A stretch of 7,633 bases of DNA from Chitinophagales bacterium (GTDB lineage: Bacteria > Bacteroidota > Bacteroidia > Chitinophagales > UBA2359): NCBI GenBank assembly GCA_020631035.1, contig JAHDIA010000144.1, forward strand, positions 1 to 7,633, given 5' to 3'. Every line of letters begins with the position of its first letter. Position 1 is the stretch's first letter. The notes under the pieces are model-generated. The model had not been told where the DNA came from, searched no databases, and saw only the letters and a list, made by a program, of their open reading frames with translations. This document shows, in pieces, positions 1 through 5,920 of this stretch. The position numbers and the translations under genes are program-made.

Positions 1-1099
1 CATCCATTTGGGCTATAATGTCAAGCCATTCTTTGATATTTTCTTGATTTTTTTCTTTCCATTTTTCCAAACCAATTACACAATGAAAATCATATAGTAA
101 AAAAGTATTGAGAAAAATGCCCATTAATAAATTTAAACGCTGGTCGAAACGGTTGATTATTTTGGCAAATTGTTTTAATTCGTTGACAGATTCCAAACTT
201 CTAGTTTGTAAGGACTTTAGATGTGGATGTTCAAACTTGCCTTCAGTTACAATTTTGAGCAAACTCATATACTTGGTAAGTATGCCATTTTTTCGTCCAA
301 TTCTTGAATGGATTTTATTGATTTTAGAAGCATACAAACCATAGACAGTCCAACTAGATAGAATTAAAAGAATGGTCAGAGGTGTAAATGTAGGCTTGAG
401 CAAACTCAAACCGCCTATGACAAGAAGCAGGGCTGGTAATACAAAACGAATAATGTTGACAAAACCATTGTTTAAAAATCCTGGAGGCAATTGGAACCAA
501 TTGAGTAGTTCAGGGATTTCGTGTGCTTCCTCTTCTATGGCTTGACCACTGGCTTGAAAGTGTTGGCGGTATTCCAATTTTTTGTCCAGTTCTTTTAAAA
601 CATTTTGGCGTTCATATATGGCATCGGTAGTTGTAAGAGTAGATGCTAAGTACTGAGCCAATTTCTTTTTACCCGACTGTGTACAGCATCTATTCAAGTA
701 TTGGAAGAGCGAATTGTCTCCAAAAATATCTAAATCCAATGTGAAAGGATGTCCAGGAACAGGAAAAGCTGCTCCACTGGGAAAATGCTCAAAATTTTGA
801 TTCAAAGCATCCACTTCGTTTTGATTGATTTTGCTTAGTTCTTGCAAAATTATTTTCTTATCAAATAAGTTTTGGTGATAAGATGCTAGAGCAATAAATG
901 CGATTAATAGACCAATGCCTATGAATAAAAACGGTAAAGAAAGAGTCGTTAAATAAAAATAAATGATGACACACAATACCAATATGGTCAGCAATCGAGC
1001 TGTAGAAACCCAATTGATACGACTACTGACTGATTGCAATTCAGTGCCAAAACGCTCTGTTCTTTCTTTAAAAAAAACTTTTAAATCTTCTTGTGTCAT
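1..1099 (-). CDS. Membrane-anchored MutS-like protein, partial (C-terminal part beyond the left edge)
   Basis: I translated the frame by hand from the ATG at 1099-1097 and it is open for 366 codons to the window edge. Two hydrophobic segments (about residues 35-72) are followed by a soluble stretch with the motif DLDIFGDNSLFQYLNR (122-137), typical of the MutS core/lever domain in MutS-related Bacteroidota proteins. A second membrane pair lies at about 213-257, followed by a helical region up to the edge. In this family a C-terminal MutS ABC-type ATPase follows; it would lie outside the window, so Walker motifs cannot be checked. The start overlaps the gldF stop in an ATGA junction, implying translational coupling. 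The membrane helices make classic mismatch repair unlikely; the true role is unknown. Confidence is high for the coding frame and family, low for function. Confidence 0.85.
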   Translation of the reverse strand, partial: MTQEDLKVFFKERTERFGTELQSVSSRINWVSTARLLTILVLCVIIYFYLTTLSLPFLFIGIGLLIAFIALASYHQNLFDKKIILQELSKINQNEVDALNQNFEHFPSGAAFPVPGHPFTLDLDIFGDNSLFQYLNRCCTQSGKKKLAQYLASTLTTTDAIYERQNVLKELDKKLEYRQHFQASGQAIEEEAHEIPELLNWFQLPPGFLNNGFVNIIRFVLPALLLVIGGLSLLKPTFTPLTILLILSSWTVYGLYASKINKIHSRIGRKNGILTKYMSLLKIVTEGKFEHPHLKSLQTRSLESVNELKQFAKIINRFDQRLNLLMGIFLNTFLLYDFHCVIGLEKWKEKNQENIKEWLDIIAQMD

Positions 1100-1821
1100 T
1101 CTGTTATTTTTCTTCTAGACAAAACCATCTCCGCCAAAAATAAACAAAAGATGGCGATAGAAGAGAAAAAGATGATGTCTCGTGTATCAATAACTCCACG
1201 AATCATAGAGTTGTAGTGTGTGGCTAAATTGAGGTAATCGAAAGTTTCGCCCAGCCATCCCGAAAAGGTGCTTGACAACTGCCCAAATACAATGAGAAAA
1301 AAGACCCCAATAAATAGAGAGAGTAAGAAGGCAACGATTTGATTATTGGTGACACTGCTTGCCAAGAGTCCTATACCAATAAGAGCGGCACTTAAAAACA
1401 AAATGCCCAAGTAGCCGCACCAGACTGCTCCGTGGTCGACTGGACCCAGTTGAGAAATGGTGATATAGTAGGGCAGACTACACACCAAGGCTATGAGGAC
1501 CAAAATCAGACAAGCAAAAAATTTGCCCAATAGAATTTGCCAGTCGGTAACGGCTTTGGTTTGTAGAAACTCCAAGGTTCCAACCTTTTTTTCTTCGGCA
1601 ATCATTTTCATAGTAAGGGCAGGAATGAAAAAGAACAATGTCCAATAGGCAATGGCAAAGAAAGGTTCAATGCTGGCTTGACCTGTAAAAAAGACATCTG
1701 CCCCAGAGAGCCAAGTGAAAAAGCCACTTAGCCCCAAGAAAATGACGATGAGAATATAGGCGATGAGTGAATCAAAAAACGAAGCCAATTCTTTTTTGGC
1801 AATGATCCAAATATTTTTCAT
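1096..1821 (-). CDS. gldF: Gliding-motility-type ABC transporter permease GldF
   Basis: Protein of 241 residues with about six membrane helices (roughly 18-38, 53-72, 98-120, 133-156, 160-182, 215-234), an ABC-2 type permease. The cytoplasmic stretch after helix 2, EEKKVGTLEFLQTKAVTDW, is the conserved loop expected to contact the ATPase partner. Length and position directly behind gldA match GldF, the membrane subunit of the GldA-GldF-GldG complex of the inner membrane, needed for gliding in some Flavobacteriia but also widespread in non-gliders. The start is the ATG 14 bases after the gldA stop. The stop overlaps the next gene in ATGA. The usual partner gldG is not the next gene. The transported substrate is not known. 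Confidence 0.88.
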   Translation of the reverse strand: MKNIWIIAKKELASFFDSLIAYILIVIFLGLSGFFTWLSGADVFFTGQASIEPFFAIAYWTLFFFIPALTMKMIAEEKKVGTLEFLQTKAVTDWQILLGKFFACLILVLIALVCSLPYYITISQLGPVDHGAVWCGYLGILFLSAALIGIGLLASSVTNNQIVAFLLSLFIGVFFLIVFGQLSSTFSGWLGETFDYLNLATHYNSMIRGVIDTRDIIFFSSIAIFCLFLAEMVLSRRKITE

Positions 1822-1835
1822 TTTGTTTGTTAGCT

Positions 1836-2762
1836 TTAGTTAATGGTTACATTGCGGAATACATCTTCCAAATCTCGTTCAATGGGTGTCATTTCAGTCA
1901 ATACCCAAGCATTGTCAACACACAATTTAAAGATGTTTTTACGAGAGAACTCATCTGACTTGCTCTCTACTTGAAAACGTCCATCTTCCAAGACTTCAAC
2001 CAATTCTACAGTGGGTAAGGCTTTGAGTTGGTCGAAAACGCTTTGTTGATCTATAAATTCTTCAATACGCAATCTGCTGATTTCTTTGCCACTGGCTTCT
2101 TTTCTCAATTGTTCGGGTGAACCATTGGCAACTATTTTACCATCATTGATGATGATGATGCGGTCGCAAGTAGCTTCAACCTCTGGTAAGATGTGGGTAC
2201 TCAGCAAGACTGTTTTGGCTCGACCAATTTCTTTGATGAGTTCCCTGATTTCGACAATTTGGTTGGGATCTAGTCCTGTGGTAGGCTCATCCAAAATCAA
2301 AACCTCTGGATCGTGGATCATCGCTTGGGCTAAACCAACTCTTTGACGATACCCTTTGGAGAGTTCCCCGATTTTTTTGTGTTTTTCTTTGTCCAATCCA
2401 CACATTCGCACCATTGCCTTGATGCGTTCTCTCAAACTAGACTTAGGCACTCCTTGCAAAGTACCACTAAATTGTAAATACTCTATCACAGGCATATCCA
2501 AATAAAGTGGGTTGTGCTCTGGTAAGTAACCAATGCTTCGTTTGATGGCTTCTTGGTCTTTGTGAATGGAATAGTTGCCTAATTTGACATGACCACTACT
2601 AGGAGCCATATAACATGTGATGATTTTCATTGTGGTGGTTTTACCAGCTCCATTGGGACCCAAAAAGCCCAATATCTCCCCTGTTTTAACCTCAAATGAA
2701 ATATCATTGACAGCATGTTGACTGCCATAGCGTTTTTTTAGATTTTCAACTTTAATATCCAT
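1836..2762 (-). CDS. gldA: Gliding-motility-type ABC transporter ATP-binding subunit GldA
   Basis: Cytoplasmic ABC ATPase of 308 residues, the normal size for GldA. Visible motifs are Walker A GPNGAGKTT (35-43), signature LSKGYRQ (134-140), Walker B VLILDEP (154-160), D-loop GLD (163-165) and switch histidine in STH (190). The stretch GYLPEHNPLYLDM (78-90), with Glu at the Q-loop position, is typical of GldA-like ATPases. The last ~85 residues form the extra C-terminal domain of this subfamily. It should power the GldF membrane subunit encoded 14 bases downstream. The ATG at 2762-2760 is preceded by an A/T-rich leader without a clear Shine-Dalgarno, usual in this phylum, and by a consensus promoter. 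Other members of the same ATPase subfamily are possible, but the GldF neighbour supports the call. Confidence 0.9.
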   Translation of the reverse strand: MDIKVENLKKRYGSQHAVNDISFEVKTGEILGFLGPNGAGKTTTMKIITCYMAPSSGHVKLGNYSIHKDQEAIKRSIGYLPEHNPLYLDMPVIEYLQFSGTLQGVPKSSLRERIKAMVRMCGLDKEKHKKIGELSKGYRQRVGLAQAMIHDPEVLILDEPTTGLDPNQIVEIRELIKEIGRAKTVLLSTHILPEVEATCDRIIIINDGKIVANGSPEQLRKEASGKEISRLRIEEFIDQQSVFDQLKALPTVELVEVLEDGRFQVESKSDEFSRKNIFKLCVDNAWVLTEMTPIERDLEDVFRNVTIN

Positions 2763-2789
2763 AGCTGATGCTTATTCTAAAAGAAAGAA

Positions 2790-2821
2790 CAAAATTAAAA
2801 TTTCACATATTATTTTTCAAA
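2790..2821 (-). promoter_or_regulatory. Bacteroidota-type promoter for the gldA-gldF-mutS-like operon
   Basis: On the minus strand a TTTG box (2821-2818) is followed after 20 bases by TAATTTTG (2797-2790). This matches the -33 TTTG and -7 TAnnTTTG consensus of the primary sigma factor in Bacteroidota. Transcription would start near 2783, leaving a leader of about 20 bases before the gldA ATG. Both boxes and the spacing fit, but the surrounding DNA is very AT-rich, so a chance match is possible. Confidence 0.55.
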
Positions 2822-2919
2822 ATAGCATCCATCTATTTACAATTTTTTTGTCAAAGAAGCATTGTTTTGCATTTATTAGAAGTCTTCTGATAAGTATTAT
2901 AAAGTATAATAGTAGATGA

Positions 2920-2952
2920 TTTGAAACTCAAATAATAATTTAAATATATTTG
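2920..2952 (+). promoter_or_regulatory. Possible plus-strand promoter in the gldA-rlmB gap
   Basis: TTTG (2920-2923) and TATATTTG (2945-2952) are separated by 21 bases, a full match to the Bacteroidota -33/-7 consensus on the plus strand. No protein gene follows on that strand; a transcript starting near 2959 would run through the hairpin-rich region to the terminator-like hairpin at 3382-3405. Chance occurrence in AT-rich DNA is a serious alternative. Confidence 0.35.
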
Positions 2953-3071
2953 TAAATAATCAAATCTAATATAGATTTAATTTGTTTTATATGTAATTTG
3001 TTGTTTTTAATCTATAAAGAGGTCTTATAAACTTGTTTTTGGGTGGTTTTTTTTGTTTTTATATGCTTTTA

Positions 3072-3104
3072 TTCGCCTCCAAGTGCTAAGAAATTGTATA
3101 TTTG
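3072..3104 (+). promoter_or_regulatory. Possible second plus-strand promoter, weaker -33 box
   Basis: A perfect -7 box TATATTTG (3097-3104) is preceded after 21 bases by TTCG (3072-3075), one mismatch from TTTG. A start near 3111 would give an RNA of about 300 bases ending at the hairpin at 3382-3405, a plausible size for a small non-coding RNA. The evidence is pattern matching only. Confidence 0.28.
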
Positions 3105-3110
3105 TATTTT

Positions 3111-3410
3111 AAATAGAATAAGCTGAAAATGAGCACTAAGTATTAAAAAACCTAGAGGATCATTGTAAAATGAACGCTAGGATGATGTTTTGAAAATCCA
3201 ATTATTTACATAATTTTAAAAAAAATAATTGAAGGACTTATACTAAATTAGCGAATGCAAAGGTAATGGAAGACTTTGCTAACATTGGTTGGGCAATACT
3301 AACAGGAAATAAACTACTCAACTCTTTCCAAACTTGACTGTACATTACAGTTGAAAATGATGTATCCCAGTCCTTAAAAGGGAGGCCGCCTCAACAGGTG
3401 GTCTCATTTT
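3111..3410 (+). ncRNA. Candidate structured non-coding RNA, family not recognised
   Basis: Several inverted repeats occur in a row. CCTAG/CTAGG (3151-3155 with 3177-3181) encloses CATT/AATG capped by GTAA, a GNRA-type loop. An 8-bp arm pairs 3200-3207 with 3223-3230. A long-range closing stem pairs AAGGACT (3232-3238) with AGTCCTT (3369-3375) and ATAC (3240-3243) with GTAT (3362-3365). Inside it are GCAAAG/CTTTGC (3257-3262 with 3274-3279), TTGGT/ACTAA (3285-3289 with 3298-3302), GGAAA/TTTCC (3305-3309 with 3325-3329) and an 8-bp hairpin (3334-3341 with 3347-3354). The wobble pairs are G·T as written on the plus strand and would be A·C mismatches on the other strand, which favours a plus-strand RNA. 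I do not recognise the family, and AT-rich DNA forms weak hairpins by chance. Confidence 0.3.
3382..3410 (+). terminator. Terminator-like hairpin at the rlmB 3' end, possibly bidirectional
   Basis: GAGGCCGCCT (3382-3391) pairs with AGGTGGTCTC (3396-3405) around a CAAC loop: 10 pairs, two of them G·T on the plus strand. On the plus strand it is followed by ATTTT (3406-3410). On the minus strand the hairpin overlaps the rlmB TGA stop (3406-3404) and is followed by C-CTTTT, so it probably ends the rlmB message too, although in that direction the two wobbles become A·C mismatches. The better pairing in the plus direction is the reason for the strand given. Confidence 0.55.
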
Positions 3411-4153
3411 CCCATTCTTTGCTGTTGTACCTCATACAATATCATTCCAGTTGCCACAGATACATTTAAAGAATCAAAACTATGTTGCATAGGAATTTGG
3501 GCAATAATGTCTACTGTTTTAAGCAGGGTTTTGTCAATTCCTCGCCCTTCTGAGCCCATTAAAATAGCTAGAGGAACATTGAGATCTTGTTGGTGAATGT
3601 ATTGCTTTTGTGCTAGGTCTGCCGCCATTACTTGTACACCACTACTCTGTAAATATTCAATACTTTGAGCAAGAGAATAAGAACGGCAAATAGGCAATTG
3701 CAATAAAGCTCCTGCTGAACTCTTTATGGCTTCTTCGTTGATACTCGCACTGCCTCGGTTGGGAATGACCACCGTTTGTACACCCATACACAAGGCGGTT
3801 CGTACAATGGCTCCAAAATTTCGGACATCACTTACTTGATCCAGTATCAAAAACAAGGGGAGATCACCCTTGTCGTATACTTGCGAAAGTACATCTTCAA
3901 TAGCATAAAAGCGAATAGGCGAAAGTTCGGCAATAATGCCTTGGTGGTTTTTGCGGCTCAAGCTGTTGAGTTTCTCCGAAGGTACATTTTGAACAGGCAC
4001 ATTTTGCTGACGTGCCATTTTGAGAATGGACTGAATGACTTCGCCCTTGAGTTGGCGTTTCAAATAAATTTTAAAAATGGGCTGGTGGACATTCAATGCC
4101 TCATAAATGGGTTGTCGCCCGATGATTAGGTTCTTTTTGGTTTTTTTCACCAA
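3404..4153 (-). CDS. rlmB: 23S rRNA (guanosine-2251-2'-O-)-methyltransferase RlmB (TrmH/SpoU family)
   Basis: Protein of about 249 residues, the usual length for RlmB, which uses S-adenosylmethionine to methylate the 2'-OH of G2251 in the 23S rRNA peptidyl-transferase loop. The N-terminal RNA-binding domain (about 8-80) starts with NLIIGRQPIYEAL. The trefoil-knot SPOUT domain follows with motif I DVRNFGAIVRTA (109-120), motif II LMGSEGRGI (198-206) and motif III, which contains SLNVSVATGMILYE (228-241). The catalytic-type residues N112, R118, E202 and N230 are present. There is no ATG: an in-frame TAG at 4162-4160 leaves TTG (4153) or GTG (4150) as the start, and the GTG may be the real one. 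It lies 52 bases downstream of the GWxTD gene, probably in the same transcript. A related TrmH-type tRNA/rRNA methylase is the only serious alternative. Confidence 0.9.
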   Translation of the reverse strand: MVKKTKKNLIIGRQPIYEALNVHQPIFKIYLKRQLKGEVIQSILKMARQQNVPVQNVPSEKLNSLSRKNHQGIIAELSPIRFYAIEDVLSQVYDKGDLPLFLILDQVSDVRNFGAIVRTALCMGVQTVVIPNRGSASINEEAIKSSAGALLQLPICRSYSLAQSIEYLQSSGVQVMAADLAQKQYIHQQDLNVPLAILMGSEGRGIDKTLLKTVDIIAQIPMQHSFDSLNVSVATGMILYEVQQQRMGK

Positions 4154-4205
4154 GCAAAACTAAGGATTATCTATTAACTTATGGATTTTGTTCAGCTTTT
4201 TTGTT

Positions 4206-5408
4206 TTATTTACTTTGTTTGGCAATAATGCCATTGCGCCACAAATAAACCGCTTCATCCCAAGGCTCCCGATATTGCCAAGACCGAAACATTTTTTCCG
4301 AACCATCTGATTGTTTTTCAAAATAAAATTGGAGTTCGGGATTGCTTGCCAACATAGAATAATAGGTCCAAATTTCTTCCTCTTTTTTTTGTACAACCAA
4401 GTCAGGTTGACCAAAAATAATGTAAATCATTCCCTTATCACTCTGCCAACCTATTTTTTCCTGAGTAAACAATTCGTTGGTACGCTCAACCCGTCCATAA
4501 TATTCTTTGATTAACACTTTCGCCCGTTCAAAACTTTTTGCCTTATCCAACCAAAACGAATCAATGGCAGCTTTGGGATTGTTATAGGTTTTTAATTGTT
4601 CAAATTCCTCTTTTCGACAAATATAGCGCAAGGGATAAATCAGGTTTTGAGCACTGGTCAATTTAGGGAAGTCATCTGCTACCAAATTGACAGGAATGTG
4701 TTGATACAAACTATCTGTAGGAATTTTAAATACATACTGCCCAAGGCTATCCAAATAATAAGGATTGCTCACCATTTGAAATGTTAGTGGTTTTTGCGGT
4801 TTTATTTTTTCCGAAAAAGGCGGAAGTGGCAAATCCCAGCCCCATTCTGTAAAAGCCATTTCGACCTTTGGCAGCAAACCATTTTTATCAATAAAATAAA
4901 TAGAATCTTTTCGGGCAATATAGGAGTTGAACAAAACCTTCCTACCTTTTTTTACCAAAATATCTTGCCTAGTAAAAGCAGCACTTTTATCCACAAATGC
5001 CTGAGTCTGGTACACCACTTTCTTATTGGCAATCGGATAACATCTAATCCTTAAATCATATTGGACACTATCTATCAAAGGCAAATCAAAACAATGAGGA
5101 ATGGATTTAATTTGTTGATAATCCAAATAAGTTTGCAAAGTGTCAATTTGCTGTGTATACAAATTTTTCCAATCCGATTTCAATACATACTCCCCTTTAA
5201 GCCTCGCACTTCTAGGAAGTTGTACACACACTTGACTTTGCTCCAAAGCACTGTGCCACACATTCATTTTCAACTGTTGACTCAATCCCGTTTTACTATA
5301 CATAGGCGCGTAATTGGCACGCTCATTTTGCTTGTACAAAAAACAAGCAGAACAACCAATCAACAAGGCGAGCAGTAAGCCCCACAAATTACCACGCTTC
5401 CTCATCAT
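4206..5408 (-). CDS. GWxTD domain-containing probable lipoprotein
   Basis: Protein of 400 residues. The N-terminus (1-19) is a signal peptide ending in the lipobox-like LIGC, so Cys19 may be lipidated and the protein attached to a membrane facing the periplasm or surface. The middle (about 40-290) is poorly conserved and beta-rich. The C-terminal part carries the GWxTD domain: GWQSDKGMIYIIFGQPD (320-336), then EIWTYY and a conserved FRSWQYREPWDEA stretch near 374-386. In the motif the usual Thr is Ser. The function of this Bacteroidota domain is not established. The first codons overlap the upstream small gene by 20 bases. Two ATGs stand in tandem (5408 and 5405) directly behind GGAGG (5413-5409), which is too close for normal Shine-Dalgarno use, so the second ATG is slightly preferred. 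Probably co-transcribed with rlmB. Confidence 0.85.
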   Translation of the reverse strand: MMRKRGNLWGLLLALLIGCSACFLYKQNERANYAPMYSKTGLSQQLKMNVWHSALEQSQVCVQLPRSARLKGEYVLKSDWKNLYTQQIDTLQTYLDYQQIKSIPHCFDLPLIDSVQYDLRIRCYPIANKKVVYQTQAFVDKSAAFTRQDILVKKGRKVLFNSYIARKDSIYFIDKNGLLPKVEMAFTEWGWDLPLPPFSEKIKPQKPLTFQMVSNPYYLDSLGQYVFKIPTDSLYQHIPVNLVADDFPKLTSAQNLIYPLRYICRKEEFEQLKTYNNPKAAIDSFWLDKAKSFERAKVLIKEYYGRVERTNELFTQEKIGWQSDKGMIYIIFGQPDLVVQKKEEEIWTYYSMLASNPELQFYFEKQSDGSEKMFRSWQYREPWDEAVYLWRNGIIAKQSK

Positions 5409-5727
5409 CCTCCAATTTTTTTTGCTTGTATTTTTGCCGACTCAGCACCTTCTGCATTTCTCGTTCAATAATCATATCAGCAATCATATAATGCGGGTCT
5501 GTTTCCCCCGTTTCGTGCAACATTTCCTTCAATTTTTCCTCATCCACATCCATCAAATACAGCAAATTAAGCAATTGTCCAAAATCAAAATCCAACAAAT
5601 CCTTGACCACCGCCGCCACCCTTTCCCGCAACAAATCCATCTGATCAGGTAGCCCAATCAATTCCTCCTCAATATACAATTCCTTGCTAATGAGCTGCGC
5701 CGTTTGAACAATAATTTCCTTTTCCAA
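5389..5727 (-). CDS. Small acidic helical conserved-type protein, unknown function
   Basis: The predicted protein has 112 residues if translation starts at the TTG at 5727-5725, giving EKEIIVQTAQLISKEL after the initiator. The frame is open further up to a TTG at 5838, but those 37 extra codons run through non-coding-looking AT-rich DNA and into the G+C-rich repeat block, so I reject the longer form. The sequence is rich in Glu, Asp and Leu, has no membrane segment or signal peptide, and contains a LLYLMDVDEEKLKEML helix pair and a basic stretch QKVLSRQKYKQKK before an acidic tail ending EEAW. It looks like a small cytoplasmic helical protein. I do not recognise a named family. Its 3' end overlaps the GWxTD lipoprotein start by 20 bases, suggesting translational coupling. 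No clear promoter was found upstream. Confidence 0.65.
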   Translation of the reverse strand: MEKEIIVQTAQLISKELYIEEELIGLPDQMDLLRERVAAVVKDLLDFDFGQLLNLLYLMDVDEEKLKEMLHETGETDPHYMIADMIIEREMQKVLSRQKYKQKKLEDDEEAW

Positions 5728-5790
5728 GTCAACAGTTTTTGAACCTACAAAATAACAAAAAAATGTGAATTGTTTAGAACGGAACGTTAA

Positions 5791-5920
5791 GGGCTTCGTT
5801 TGCAAAGTGAGTCCCCGCCATCCGCTTTTGCATGGCAACCGCTACTGTCGGGTGTAGGCATCGCTTCTCTTGATGCCTTGTCGTTACTCTTTTCTATCCG
5901 CTTCACGCCCTGCTGCACAT
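5791..5920. repeat. G+C-rich hairpin block, probable dispersed intergenic repeat
   Basis: Hand count gives 71 G+C in 130 bases (55%), clearly above the AT-rich flanks. Two hairpins follow one another: GCCAT/ATGGC (5817-5821 with 5832-5836) and AGGCATC/GATGCCT (5856-5862 with 5872-5878, 9-base loop). The block sits between the divergent minus- and plus-strand genes, lengthens the open frames on both strands without adding sensible protein, and coincides with the missing 5' end of the T9SS cargo gene. On the minus strand it reads AGCGGATGGCGGGGAC, which reminds me of G+C-rich intergenic repeats common in Bacteroidota genomes. That resemblance is from memory and unchecked; copy number cannot be judged here. 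Boundaries are approximate. Confidence 0.45.

Larger units (their letters stand above)
2763..3403. other. Long AT-rich intergenic region without a recognisable gene
   Basis: This 641-base gap separates gldA from rlmB, both on the minus strand. I see no open reading frame with coding character on either strand; short starts such as that at 3129 end within a few codons. The left part (2763-3110) is extremely AT-rich and carries the gldA promoter, a small hairpin (2962-2967 with 2973-2978) and possible plus-strand promoters. The right part (3111-3410) is less AT-rich and full of inverted repeats, listed separately as a candidate RNA and a terminator. No tRNA, tmRNA, RNase P or SRP RNA signature was recognised. 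Confidence 0.7.

Noticed and set aside
108..344. Plus-strand open frame of 78 codons opposite the MutS-like gene
   Set aside because: The minus strand is continuously open here and matches a known family.
2143..2161. GAT triplet run resembling a microsatellite
   Set aside because: It encodes the conserved strand IIIIND of GldA and is too short to be a meaningful repeat.
2086..2346. Plus-strand open frame of 86 codons opposite gldA
   Set aside because: It lies inside the well-defined gldA coding region on the other strand, over the signature and Walker B motifs.
2763..3403. Possible CRISPR array, tRNA or tmRNA in the long gap
   Set aside because: No regularly spaced direct repeats, no T-loop-like motif, and no conserved tmRNA or RNase P segments are visible.
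4155..4162. TAGTTTTG on the minus strand, a match to the -7 promoter box, just before rlmB
   Set aside because: It lies only a base or two before the rlmB start, so transcription would begin inside the gene, and there is no TTTG box at the right distance upstream.
4311..5652. Several plus-strand open frames of 63-112 codons opposite the lipoprotein and small-protein genes
   Set aside because: They are shadows of minus-strand genes with clear features, and show no signal, domain or own start signals.
5728..5838. N-terminal extension of the small acidic protein up to a TTG at 5838
   Set aside because: The added residues derive from the repeat block and AT-rich spacer (FTFFCYF), with no ATG; the TTG at 5727 gives a sensible compact protein.
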